Below are positions 1 through 8,054 of a stretch of 18,864 nucleotides of DNA, piece after piece. Origin of the DNA: JANNRW01 sp031401815 (GTDB lineage: Bacteria; Desulfobacterota; Desulfuromonadia; Geobacterales; DSM-12255); contig JANNRW010000065.1 of NCBI GenBank assembly GCA_031401815.1, forward strand, positions 1-18,864, written 5' to 3'. The notes under the pieces are model-generated. The model searched no databases. It saw nothing but the letters and a program-made list of their open reading frames with translations, and was not told the DNA's origin. Made by a program: the position numbers and the translations under genes. Every line of letters begins with the position of its first letter. Within the stretch, counting starts at the first letter, position 1.

Positions 1-91
1 GAGTTGTTGAGTTGTTGAGTCAGAAGTCAGTTGCTTCTGCTTCTTGTCAATGTTTTATCACTGACTCCTGACCCCTGACTACTGACTCCTG
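1..91. repeat. short tandem repeats (8-bp and 7-bp units, partly inverted)
   Basis: Bases 1-20 are about 2.5 copies of the 8-mer gagttgtt. Bases 61-91 are 4.4 copies of the 7-mer ctgactc with two variant copies (ctgaccc, ctgacta). Bases 17-30 carry two copies of the same heptamer in inverted orientation (gagtcag, aagtcag). Bases 17-30 can therefore pair with 75-88 at 13 of 14 positions, giving a hairpin with a 44-base loop. The block lies directly after the stop codon of the minus-strand gene at 94-1047. There is no T-run, so a classical terminator is unlikely. It resembles the heptanucleotide repeats of some bacterial intergenic regions; its function is unknown. Confidence 0.75.
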
Positions 92-93
92 CT

Positions 94-1047
94 TTACCTC
101 CTCCCCACCGGATAAAAACTTACCCTGAGAGCATTTTCAGCAGGTGTTATTGTCTCCGGGGGCATCGGTATAATAGTCGCATCAAATACAATCCGCAAAA
201 ACCCTTTATTAGCTCCTATCCTGACAGTTGAAACACCATGCCTGTTTATATTTACAGATTTGTAAGAGAAAACCGGCTGAGCATCCGGAATATCAACTAC
301 CAGCCGCCACGGGTTTGAGAGCCTCATGATCCGATGATTCTCTATCTCGCCGTCTGCCTGAATCTCGATATAATCAGCCTTCACGCCAATACCGGTTATT
401 TTCAGACTTGTCCCTTTTGGCACTTTACGGCTTGCTTTTGACACTTTTACTGCCTCTACAGGCTTCACGCTCTGTATATGCTCTTTTTGAGCAGCAAGCA
501 GCAATTCATTGTTACGGAACTGATATGTCAGGGTTCTTTGACCACCGGAGGGGGAACTGTCAGGATCATTAGCGCGATATACACTGTATGTTCTTAGTAT
601 TTTCCCCCCCTCGCTTCTGAACTCATCCCCCCCCCTGTAACTCGGCTTGTCGGGAACATCCGGTAAAGGTATATGTTTAAGGAGACCGCTTTCAATTGTA
701 TATATGTCCAGACTCTTTTTCACAGAGTTAGCAACATGACCGCTTACAACAACAAGCTCCTGAATTCCGTCTTGCGCAAGATCATCAATCCATGAGCTTT
801 CAGCCAGTATGTTAGAACCATTTACCAGATGGGTATATGTTTTCCCCCCCTGCTGTAGAACTATTTTCAGTTTTTGCCTGATACAGTCAGGCTGGGGATC
901 ACTGGAAAGAGTGTATCCAAAACTGCCAGAAAGACCCTCATTTTTATATGCACAGGAAAGCTCAGCTGCCAAAGAGAGTGATGGTGCAACAGCAGCGATT
1001 AAAGAGAGTAGTACTGCTGCCATTATGGAATGCCCTATAGCTTTCAT
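94..1047 (-). CDS. exported PliI-like/AMIN domain protein
   Basis: 317 residues. Residues 1-28 form a signal peptide (basic start, long hydrophobic stretch, likely cleavage after SLAA), so the product is periplasmic or envelope-bound. Residues about 30-190 resemble the periplasmic lysozyme-inhibitor PliI fold family: two Cys (32, 55), a DGIQELVVVSG segment, and a later pattern RTYSVYRANDPDSSPSGGQR followed by TLTYQF. Residues about 213-312 look like an AMIN domain, which in other proteins binds peptidoglycan or directs envelope proteins such as AmiC and secretins. The ATG start is preceded by gggagg at 1053-1058. The gene has its own upstream gap and no operon partner in the window. The coding strand has poly-G tracts of 7, 9 and 7. 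The AMIN call is firm; the PliI-like call is from sequence pattern only, and lysozyme inhibition is inferred. Confidence 0.8.
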   Translation of the reverse strand: MKAIGHSIMAAVLLSLIAAVAPSLSLAAELSCAYKNEGLSGSFGYTLSSDPQPDCIRQKLKIVLQQGGKTYTHLVNGSNILAESSWIDDLAQDGIQELVVVSGHVANSVKKSLDIYTIESGLLKHIPLPDVPDKPSYRGGDEFRSEGGKILRTYSVYRANDPDSSPSGGQRTLTYQFRNNELLLAAQKEHIQSVKPVEAVKVSKASRKVPKGTSLKITGIGVKADYIEIQADGEIENHRIMRLSNPWRLVVDIPDAQPVFSYKSVNINRHGVSTVRIGANKGFLRIVFDATIIPMPPETITPAENALRVSFYPVGRR

Positions 1048-1089
1048 CTCATCCTCCCGTTCAAATGCTTTTTATATTAATTAACTGAT

Positions 1090-1119
1090 ATTATGATAAA
1101 AATCAAGCGTCTAAACCAA
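1090..1119 (-). promoter_or_regulatory. weak sigma70-like promoter for the PliI/AMIN gene
   Basis: On the minus strand TTGGTT (1114-1119) is followed 18 bases later by CATAAT (1090-1095). The -10 matches consensus at 5 of 6 bases and the -35 at only 3 of 6. It lies 43 bases upstream of the start codon in an A+T-rich stretch. This is a plausible but unproven promoter; the rest of the 1048-1189 gap shows nothing else I can name. Confidence 0.3.
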
Positions 1120-1189
1120 TTTTGTCAGTTCAAGGATCTGACTGAAGATGAAACATCCTTCAATTTTCTCTATTTATCGAATTCCAGAT

Positions 1190-1232
1190 AAAAAAAATCT
1201 CCACGCCAGAACAAGCTGAGGCGTGGAGATTT
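1190..1232 (-). terminator. intrinsic terminator of acnB
   Basis: A perfect 13-bp stem (1195-1207 with 1220-1232, reading aaatctccacgcc and its complement) closes a 12-base loop. On the minus strand it is followed by a run of eight T (complement of the A run 1190-1197). It sits 37 bases past the acnB stop, a textbook rho-independent terminator. It also insulates the downstream PliI/AMIN gene from acnB transcription. Confidence 0.92.
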
Positions 1233-1269
1233 CTGAATCACTCAGGATACACGTAAATAAACAGGAGTA

Positions 1270-3813
1270 TTATTTGTACTCCTTCATTTCATCAAACTGG
1301 AGGTACTTGTAAATAGCCTCTTTCTTTGGCTCGACCTTCTCTTTGTAAACCGCCATAAACTCGGCTACTGTCGGCAGTTTGCCCATTGTGGCGGCAACTG
1401 CGCCAAGTTCTGCTGAACCGAGGAACACTTTGGCACCATCGCCGATGCGATCATCGAAGTTACGGGTAGAGGTAGAGAACATGTTCACACCATCAGGTAC
1501 GCGAGCCTGATTTCCCATACAGAGGGAGCAGCCTGCAATTTCGATCCGGGCACCGAAAGCGCTGTAGACCGAGAAATATGCCTCATCCTTCAATTTATCC
1601 TGATCCATTCTGGTTGGTGGACAGATCCAGGTTCGAACACTCTGGTTGAATTTCAGCCCGCGCCAGATCTCGGCGGCAGCCCGGAAATGGCCAATGTTGG
1701 TCATACAGGAACCGAGGAATACATCCTGAATCGGCGTACCAGCCACCTCGGAGAGGAGTTTGACATCATCCGGATCGTTAGGACAGGCAAGAATCGGCTC
1801 TGTGATTTCGGAAAGATCAATCTCTATGACATCTGCATAAGCACCGGTTGCTTCGGCGTTCTTGTCCGCTTCAAGCAGTTCGGGGTTTGCGAGCCAGGCA
1901 TTAACGTCGTCGATTCTGTTTTGCAAGGTCTGTGCATCCTGATAGCCATCCTTAATCATCTTCTTCATAAGTGCAACATTGGAACGGAGATAGGTTGCTA
2001 CCGACTCTCTGGAGAGCTGGATGCAACCGGCAGCGGCAGAGCGCTCTGCAGCGGCGTCAGTCAATTCAAAAGCCTGCTCAACGGTCAGATCAGGAAGACC
2101 TTCCATTTCCAGTATGCGGCCATTGAACGTGTTTATCTTGTTCTTCTTGGGGACTGTCAGCTTCCCCTGCTTTATAGCCCAGTAAGGGATGGCATTGACA
2201 GCGTCACGAAGCGTGATGCCCGGATTAAGGCTCCCCTTGAAACGTACCAGCACTGACTCGGGCATGTCGAGAGGCATAAACCCCATGGCTCCTGCAAAAG
2301 CTACCAGCCCCGAACCTGCGGGGAAACTGATGCCGATCGGGAAACGGGTGTGAGAGTCACCACCAGTGCCGACAGTGTCAGGAAGCAGGAGTCGGTTCAG
2401 CCAGGAGTGGATGACGCCATCGCCCGGCTTCAAGGGTACGCCTCCTCGCTCTATGATGAACCCTGGCAGGTTCTTGTGCATCTTTACATCAGCCGGTTTC
2501 GGATAGGCAGCCGTGTGACAAAACGACTGCATGAACATCGGCGAGAGAAATTTGAGGCAGGCAAGCTCTTTCAACTCATCTGCGGTCATAGGGCCTGTTG
2601 TATCCTGCGAACCGACTGTTGTCATCTTCGGATCGCATGCAGTCCCAGGGAGTATGCCGGTAACACCGCAAGCTTTGCCAACCATCTTCTGGGCAAGAGA
2701 ATACCCCTGTGCAGCTTTTGGCACAGGGTTCACCGGAAGAGTGAATACGTCTGTATCACCAAGTCCGAGAGACTTGCGGGCATTAAGGGTTACTGCCCTG
2801 CCGATGATAAGCGGTATACGACCACCGGCGCGGTATTCATCGGCCAGTGTATTGGGAGTTATCCTGAAGGTGGATATGACTTCACCATTTTCATTCAGGA
2901 TCTCCCCCTTTAAAGTATTGATGGTTATAACATCCCCATCGTTCATTTTAGATACATCCGCCTTCAGCGGAAGAGCTCCAGAATCCTGAGCCGTATTGAA
3001 AAAAATCGGAGCAATGACACCACCGATAATTACTCCTGCACTCTTCTTGTTTGGGACACAGGGAATCTCCTGACCCATATGCCAGAGCACCGAATTGCAG
3101 GCTGATTTCCGAGATGAACCTGTGCCGACGACATCGCCGACAAAGGCGACCTGATGTCCGGCTGCGCGCCACTCTGCAATCTGGGCAAGACGGTTCGGAA
3201 AGCGGGTTTTACCCATGGCAAGGGCGTGGAGTGGAATGTCAGGGCGGCTCCAGGCGTCTCCTGCGGGTGAGAAATCGTCAGTGTTTATTTCACCTTCAAC
3301 CTTGAAGACCTTGACCTTGATAATCTCGGGAACACCGGGACGACTGGTGAACCACTCTGCATTGGCCCAGGAGGTGAGAACTTTTTTTGCAGCGGCATTG
3401 GTCGCAGCCAGCTCCACCACTTTGTCAAAACCGTCATAGACAAGGGTCATCCCGGAAAGGGCAGCAGCAGCGGCCTCAGCCAGTTCGGGTTCCTTCAGGG
3501 CATCAACCAGCGGGTATACATTGTAACCTCCCAACATGGTACCAAGAAGCCTGATCGCCTCAATTTTTGTAATAAGAGGAGATCTCCTCCCCCCCTTGAC
3601 AATTGCAGAAAGAAATGCTGCCTTGACCTCAGCAGCAGGATCAACACCCGGCGATACACGCTCTTTAAGGAGATAAAGAAGAAACTCCTCCTTGCCTGAT
3701 GGTGGATTTTCAAGTAAGTTGCACAGGTCAGCAGTCTGTTCCGGGCTCAGCGGCAGAGCCGGAATCCCAAGGGCGCTACGCTCTTCTTCATGTTTTTGAT
3801 ATGCTTCGATCAT
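1270..3813 (-). CDS. acnB: aconitate hydratase B (bifunctional 2-methylisocitrate dehydratase)
   Basis: 847 residues, close to the usual AcnB length of about 865. It isomerises citrate to isocitrate in the TCA cycle through a [4Fe-4S] cluster; the family also often dehydrates or hydrates 2-methylcitrate intermediates. It has the AcnB-specific order: an N-terminal HEAT-like helical domain (about 1-160), the swivel domain next (VEGEINTDDFSPAGDAWSRP, then GDVVGTGSSRKSA), then the catalytic domains. Cluster cysteines are C703 (FLGSCMTNIGH), C762 and C765 (GCSLCMGNQ), with the same 59/3 spacing as I recall for E. coli AcnB. The substrate-binding stretch GGDSHTRFPIG is present. The ATG is preceded by a perfect AAGGAGG (3820-3826) at 6 bases. 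It is monocistronic, with its own promoter and terminator. Confidence 0.98.
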   Translation of the reverse strand: MIEAYQKHEEERSALGIPALPLSPEQTADLCNLLENPPSGKEEFLLYLLKERVSPGVDPAAEVKAAFLSAIVKGGRRSPLITKIEAIRLLGTMLGGYNVYPLVDALKEPELAEAAAAALSGMTLVYDGFDKVVELAATNAAAKKVLTSWANAEWFTSRPGVPEIIKVKVFKVEGEINTDDFSPAGDAWSRPDIPLHALAMGKTRFPNRLAQIAEWRAAGHQVAFVGDVVGTGSSRKSACNSVLWHMGQEIPCVPNKKSAGVIIGGVIAPIFFNTAQDSGALPLKADVSKMNDGDVITINTLKGEILNENGEVISTFRITPNTLADEYRAGGRIPLIIGRAVTLNARKSLGLGDTDVFTLPVNPVPKAAQGYSLAQKMVGKACGVTGILPGTACDPKMTTVGSQDTTGPMTADELKELACLKFLSPMFMQSFCHTAAYPKPADVKMHKNLPGFIIERGGVPLKPGDGVIHSWLNRLLLPDTVGTGGDSHTRFPIGISFPAGSGLVAFAGAMGFMPLDMPESVLVRFKGSLNPGITLRDAVNAIPYWAIKQGKLTVPKKNKINTFNGRILEMEGLPDLTVEQAFELTDAAAERSAAAGCIQLSRESVATYLRSNVALMKKMIKDGYQDAQTLQNRIDDVNAWLANPELLEADKNAEATGAYADVIEIDLSEITEPILACPNDPDDVKLLSEVAGTPIQDVFLGSCMTNIGHFRAAAEIWRGLKFNQSVRTWICPPTRMDQDKLKDEAYFSVYSAFGARIEIAGCSLCMGNQARVPDGVNMFSTSTRNFDDRIGDGAKVFLGSAELGAVAATMGKLPTVAEFMAVYKEKVEPKKEAIYKYLQFDEMKEYK

Positions 3814-3864
3814 GTTCTTCCTCCTTATTAATGATGCAGCACTGAATTATCGTTGGAAATTAAG

Positions 3865-3883
3865 ATTGTATACTGTATACGAT
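3865..3883. promoter_or_regulatory. palindromic operator candidate over the acnB promoter
   Basis: The 19-base sequence attgtatactgtatacgat is an odd-length palindrome centred on T3874, with 8 of 9 arm pairs matching (only T3867/G3881 fail). It covers the -10 of the predicted acnB promoter, where a bound repressor would block RNA polymerase. GTATAC half-sites are compatible with several repressor families, including GntR-type regulators of central carbon genes; which protein binds is not shown by the sequence. It also lies 64 bases upstream of the divergent gene at 3947 and could affect both. Confidence 0.6.
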
Positions 3884-3901
3884 GGAAATGATGCTTGTCA
3901 A
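3874..3901 (-). promoter_or_regulatory. sigma70 promoter of acnB
   Basis: On the minus strand a perfect TTGACA (3896-3901) is followed after 16 bases by TATACA (3874-3879, 4 of 6). Transcription would start near 3867, giving an untranslated leader of about 53 bases before the acnB start. The -10 is embedded in the palindrome at 3865-3883. Confidence 0.65.
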
Positions 3902-3946
3902 TGGAAGAAAAGCCTTGACTGATCATACTCTACAGGAGTCAGACTA

Positions 3947-6841
3947 ATGAGACTGATATTGATAACATTGACTTTTTTTCTTCTGGCTCCCCTTGCTGAA
4001 GCCGCCACATTTGACCCATCATTCAAATTTCAAACTATTGAAACCCCTCATTTTTCGGTTCATTTTCACAATGAAGTCGAAGATCTGGCCAAAAGAGCCG
4101 CCGTAATGGCTGAAGATGTTCATGCCAGACTCTCACCCCTGCTCCGCTGGAAACCTGAAGAGAAGACCAACCTTGTTATTGCTGACAACTCTGATATGAC
4201 CAATGGCATGGCAACATCAATCCCCTGGAATGCCATCTACCTTCAACCAGCCCCGCCCTCGATCATCTCATCCATCGGCGAGTATGACGACTGGCTCAGA
4301 ATGCTGATAATCCACGAATACGCCCATATTCTGACTTCTGATCCGGTCAGGGGGTACAGCCGAGTTATTCGCAAGATCTTCGGGAAAACCTATCCTGTCG
4401 GAGATCTGTTACTTTTTGCTGTAACTGCGCCCCCCAATATGCTGATGCCTCGCTGGTGGCACGAAGGGATGGCGACCTGGAGCGAAACCGAGCTTACTTC
4501 CTCAGGGAGAGGTCGGAGCAGTTTTTACGAAATGATCCTCAGGTCAGCAGTTGCGGAAAACAGACTGCCAACTATTGACCTGCTCAATGGCGAAGTCCCA
4601 TTCTGGCCGGGTGGCAATCTCCCCTATATCTATGGTTCCCGGCTTATCCAGTACATTGCCGAATCCTTTGGCAAAAACGCTCCGGGGGATCTCTCTTACA
4701 AGCAATCAGGGCGTTTCCCATTTTTCATAAACGGCCCTCCGGAAGAGTTGCCCGGAGGGAGAGACTATTCTGATCTATACAAGGGGATGCTGGGCAAACT
4801 TCGTTCTGACCAGGAAAAACAGATTGCAGAGCTCGAAAAGAGCCCGCTTACACCACTTCAGATAATCGGAAAAGATGATGCCTGGGAGGGTTCCCCAAGA
4901 ATCTCGCCAGACGGGAAACTTGTTGCATTCAATCGGGATGACCGGCATAACCGGCCTGAGATAGTCATTACAGATCTTGAAGGGAAAAGAGAGGCGTCCT
5001 TTGGTGCCCGTGATTCCACCCTTTCATGGAGCCGGTCTGGGGACAGCATATTCTACAGCCGGATCAATCTGATAAATAATGTCAATTTCTACAGCGATAT
5101 CTACCGATACGACATCGATAAAAAGCGAAGCAGCAGGATAACTCATGGATTGCGGATGTCACAGCCTGATATTTCACCTGACAACACCCTTCTGGCCGGG
5201 ATTGTTTCAGATCATGGCAGCCAGAATATTGCTCTTCTGGAAATCGGATCCCTGAAAAATGCGGATGAAAAATCCTCTCTTAAAATTCTTACTGATTTCA
5301 GGGAATCGCGGGTTGCTTCTCCAAGATGGTCTCCGGACGGGACACGACTACTTTTTACAAGCAAGGATAACAACGGCATCAGCACTCTTCATATTATTGA
5401 AATTCCAACAGGCAAGATACAGAACCTATTTTCAGGAAAAAGCTCAATAGAGGGGCCAACCTGGAGCAGTGACGCCAGACGGATCATCTACTCAACTGAC
5501 AGCACCGGAGTTTATAACCTTTTTGCCTGGTCTCTTCAGGAAAACAGGGCAACACAACTCACAAACATCATCAGCGGCCTCTTTTCACCTGACATCTCTG
5601 CTGACGGCAAAACATTGGTGGTTTCGAAATATACATCCAGTGGTTTCAGGGTTGCGCTGATAAGGAACCCGGACAGCTTAGGCTCAATTATCGACACATC
5701 CACTCCACCTTCAGGACGTTATCCGGTGGATCAGGAGCTGGGCAAACCAGCCTCTCTCACCTCTTCCTCACAATCTCTTGCCACTCACCCCTATTCACCA
5801 CTGAGTACACTCACCCCTCGATTCTGGCTCCCCGCCATGATTGCAGAGGGCTCTGACGGAGTTGCTCCCGGCCTGCTGACAGCCGCCCAGGATGTTCTCG
5901 GTTATCACTTTTTCATGGCTGGCACATATCTTGGCACCAATTATGACAAACTCTACATTGACACAATGTACCGCTATGATCGCCTCACACCCTCTTTTTC
6001 CCTGAATGCCTATATGTTGCCATCCATGTACAAAAACCTGCTTGGATATGGTGACTATACAGAGCTTGAAAAGGGTGTCATTGCCCGGATTACGATGCCA
6101 TTCAAAAGTTTCTCTTCAAAGCTTTCCTTATTTGCCGGCTACCATCTGAAGGAGCAGCAGGCATTGACCCCGCTTGTTAATGATAAATTAAATGGTTTGA
6201 AGGTATTCCAGGGGAGAGCTGACAGTTTCCTTACGGGTCTGGAATACAACAGCAGCGCAAAATACCCCTGGTCTATAACTGCCGAAAAAGGGCGCAACAT
6301 TACAGGAGAGCTGAACTATTTCGGCAAGGCTTCCGGGAGTGAGCTGGAGTCAAGAACATATACTGTCAAGTGGGAGGAGTATTTCCGGCTTCCGGCGCAT
6401 CACACAATCATGCTGAACCTGAAAGGGGGCATGGCTGAAGGAGAAAGAGTCCCACAACAGGCTTTTCAGCTTGGAGGCATCACTACACCACTTAACCCGT
6501 TCGGACTCAGAGGTTATGAATCACGCTTTGCAACTGGCGACTACATTGCAACCGGCACCCTTGAGTACCGTTTTCCGGCATGGTATTTTCTCAGGGGATT
6601 CGGAACAAAACCGATATTTCTTGACAGAGTGCACGGCGCTCTTTTCATAGAAGCAGGCGAAGTCTGGGAAAAGGGGAAAAGTTTCCGTGATGACAGAATT
6701 AAGGGGAGCGCCGGCACCGAAATCCGCTTTGACATGACCCTAGGCTACTGGCTGAAAATCACACCTACAGTAGGTTATGCACGTGGTTTTGATCGTGATG
6801 CCATTGATCATCTTTACTTCAGCATCTATACCAATCTCTAG
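3947..6841 (+). CDS. exported metallopeptidase-like / TolB propeller / Omp85-type barrel protein
   Basis: 964 residues. Residues 1-20 are a signal peptide. Residues about 30-300 form a gluzincin-type peptidase-like domain: zinc motif HEYAH at 123-127 and the downstream Glu in WWHEGMATWSE (E173), as in peptidase MA-like families. Residues about 305-575 contain at least six PD40/TolB-type propeller blades, with signatures near 319, 360, 409, 461, 507 and 550 (ISPDGKLVAF, WSPDGTRLLF and so on). After a Ser/Pro/Thr-rich linker (about 585-620), residues 625-964 look like an outer-membrane beta barrel of the bacterial surface antigen (Omp85) kind, including GLRGYESRF (853-861) and alternating aromatic strands to the C-terminus. 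I see no POTRA domains. The inferred role is a barrel-anchored protease or protein-processing factor at the outer membrane. The ATG has AGGAG at 3934-3938, 8 bases upstream. The peptidase domain is intact by motif, but activity is not proven. Confidence 0.85.
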   Translation: MRLILITLTFFLLAPLAEAATFDPSFKFQTIETPHFSVHFHNEVEDLAKRAAVMAEDVHARLSPLLRWKPEEKTNLVIADNSDMTNGMATSIPWNAIYLQPAPPSIISSIGEYDDWLRMLIIHEYAHILTSDPVRGYSRVIRKIFGKTYPVGDLLLFAVTAPPNMLMPRWWHEGMATWSETELTSSGRGRSSFYEMILRSAVAENRLPTIDLLNGEVPFWPGGNLPYIYGSRLIQYIAESFGKNAPGDLSYKQSGRFPFFINGPPEELPGGRDYSDLYKGMLGKLRSDQEKQIAELEKSPLTPLQIIGKDDAWEGSPRISPDGKLVAFNRDDRHNRPEIVITDLEGKREASFGARDSTLSWSRSGDSIFYSRINLINNVNFYSDIYRYDIDKKRSSRITHGLRMSQPDISPDNTLLAGIVSDHGSQNIALLEIGSLKNADEKSSLKILTDFRESRVASPRWSPDGTRLLFTSKDNNGISTLHIIEIPTGKIQNLFSGKSSIEGPTWSSDARRIIYSTDSTGVYNLFAWSLQENRATQLTNIISGLFSPDISADGKTLVVSKYTSSGFRVALIRNPDSLGSIIDTSTPPSGRYPVDQELGKPASLTSSSQSLATHPYSPLSTLTPRFWLPAMIAEGSDGVAPGLLTAAQDVLGYHFFMAGTYLGTNYDKLYIDTMYRYDRLTPSFSLNAYMLPSMYKNLLGYGDYTELEKGVIARITMPFKSFSSKLSLFAGYHLKEQQALTPLVNDKLNGLKVFQGRADSFLTGLEYNSSAKYPWSITAEKGRNITGELNYFGKASGSELESRTYTVKWEEYFRLPAHHTIMLNLKGGMAEGERVPQQAFQLGGITTPLNPFGLRGYESRFATGDYIATGTLEYRFPAWYFLRGFGTKPIFLDRVHGALFIEAGEVWEKGKSFRDDRIKGSAGTEIRFDMTLGYWLKITPTVGYARGFDRDAIDHLYFSIYTNL

Positions 6842-6917
6842 CCCGACAGTCATTGCTGCTTGATTTTATCCCCCAAAACTGTAATAAAAGGGCTGTTTTC
6901 AAAATTATGGAGGAGAT

Positions 6918-8054
6918 ATGAGCCAGATACCTTTTATTGATCTAAACCGACAGCAGCAGAGGATTCTTCCTGAAATAGAGCGCCGGATCGGCGCTGTTCT
7001 CAAACATGGGCAGTATGTTCTTGGCCCCGAAATAGCTGAACTGGAAGGGAGGCTTGCCGCCTACACCGGGGCAAAGCACTGCATAACAGTGTCAAGCGGC
7101 ACAGATGCTCTTCTGATAGCCCTGATGGCAATCGGCATCGTCCCCGGAGATGAAGTCATAACCACTCCGTTTACCTTTATCGCCACAGGTGAAGTCATCT
7201 CCCTGCTGGGGGCTGTCCCTGTTTTTGTCGATATTGATCCACGAACCTACAATATCGACCCGAATCTCATCGAGTCGGCAATAACTCCGCGCACAAGAGC
7301 CATCATGCCTGTAAGCCTCTACGGCCAGTGCGCTGATTTTGATGCTATAAATGCAATTGCGGCAAAACATAATCAGACCAGAGGCGATAATACCGCCTCC
7401 AGGATTCATGTTATTGAGGACGCCTGCCAGAGTTTTGGCGCTACCTATAAGAGCCGCAAGTCATGCGCACTCTCTGACATCGGCTGCACCAGCTTCTTCC
7501 CTTCAAAACCGCTTGGCTGTTATGGTGATGGAGGTGCATGCTTTACTGATGATGACGCAGTTGCAGCAAAAATCCGTCAGGTAATGAATCATGGACAGGA
7601 TCGTCGCTATCATCATCCGATAATAGGCATTAATGGCCGCTGTGACACACTACAGGCAGCAATTCTTCTGGCAAAAATGGATATTTTTGAAGAAGAGGTT
7701 AAACTCCGGGCAGATATTGGCGCAGAGTACTCGACAAAAATTGCATCTGCTGCCGGTTCACGTATTGTGACCCCGTTTATAGAGAGCTGGAATACCAGCG
7801 TTTATGCTCAGTATACAATTCTTGTGAATGATCGTGAAAAAGTTCAGTCAAATCTTCAGGCCAAAGGGATTCCGACCGCAGTACATTACCCTGTACCCTT
7901 GCATCTTCAGCCGGCATTTGCCGGAGTCAACAAACCGGAAGGGAGCTTTCCTGTCTCAGAAAATATCGCACGACAAGTCATGAGTCTCCCCATGCATCCT
8001 TATTTAAACGAAAATGATATGGAGCGGATCGTTACAGCACTGGCGGAGGGATAA
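6918..8054 (+). CDS. DegT/DnrJ/EryC1/StrS family nucleotide-sugar aminotransferase (WbpE-like)
   Basis: 378 residues, normal for the family. These PLP enzymes transfer an amino group, usually from glutamate, to a keto-sugar nucleotide for O-antigen, capsule or glycan synthesis. Visible landmarks are the SSGTDALLIAL phosphate-binding region (59-69), IEDACQSFGA with Asp168 and Gln171 near the cofactor, and the PLP lysine K197 in FFPSKPLGCYGDGG. The latter stretch is most like WbpE/WlbC enzymes that make 3-amino-3-deoxy-glucuronate sugars, but ArnB and PseC relatives share much of it. RBS tggaggag lies just upstream of the ATG. No other sugar-pathway gene is in the window, so the substrate is uncertain. 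It starts 76 bases after the barrel gene and may be co-transcribed with it; its stop overlaps the start of yhbY by one base. Confidence 0.88.
   Translation: MSQIPFIDLNRQQQRILPEIERRIGAVLKHGQYVLGPEIAELEGRLAAYTGAKHCITVSSGTDALLIALMAIGIVPGDEVITTPFTFIATGEVISLLGAVPVFVDIDPRTYNIDPNLIESAITPRTRAIMPVSLYGQCADFDAINAIAAKHNQTRGDNTASRIHVIEDACQSFGATYKSRKSCALSDIGCTSFFPSKPLGCYGDGGACFTDDDAVAAKIRQVMNHGQDRRYHHPIIGINGRCDTLQAAILLAKMDIFEEEVKLRADIGAEYSTKIASAAGSRIVTPFIESWNTSVYAQYTILVNDREKVQSNLQAKGIPTAVHYPVPLHLQPAFAGVNKPEGSFPVSENIARQVMSLPMHPYLNENDMERIVTALAEG

Noticed and set aside
619..633. GGDEF string in the PliI/AMIN protein (residues 139-143)
   Set aside because: A chance string partly encoded by the poly-G tract in a secreted protein; there is no diguanylate cyclase domain around it.
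2350..2913. Plus-strand frames within acnB (also 1687-2256 and 2531-2989)
   Set aside because: Antisense to the well-conserved acnB reading frame, with no family signal.
6838..6897. Weak nested pairing (gccc/gggc and acagt/actgt) after the barrel gene
   Set aside because: Short stems with unequal bulges and a poor T-run; not convincing as a terminator.
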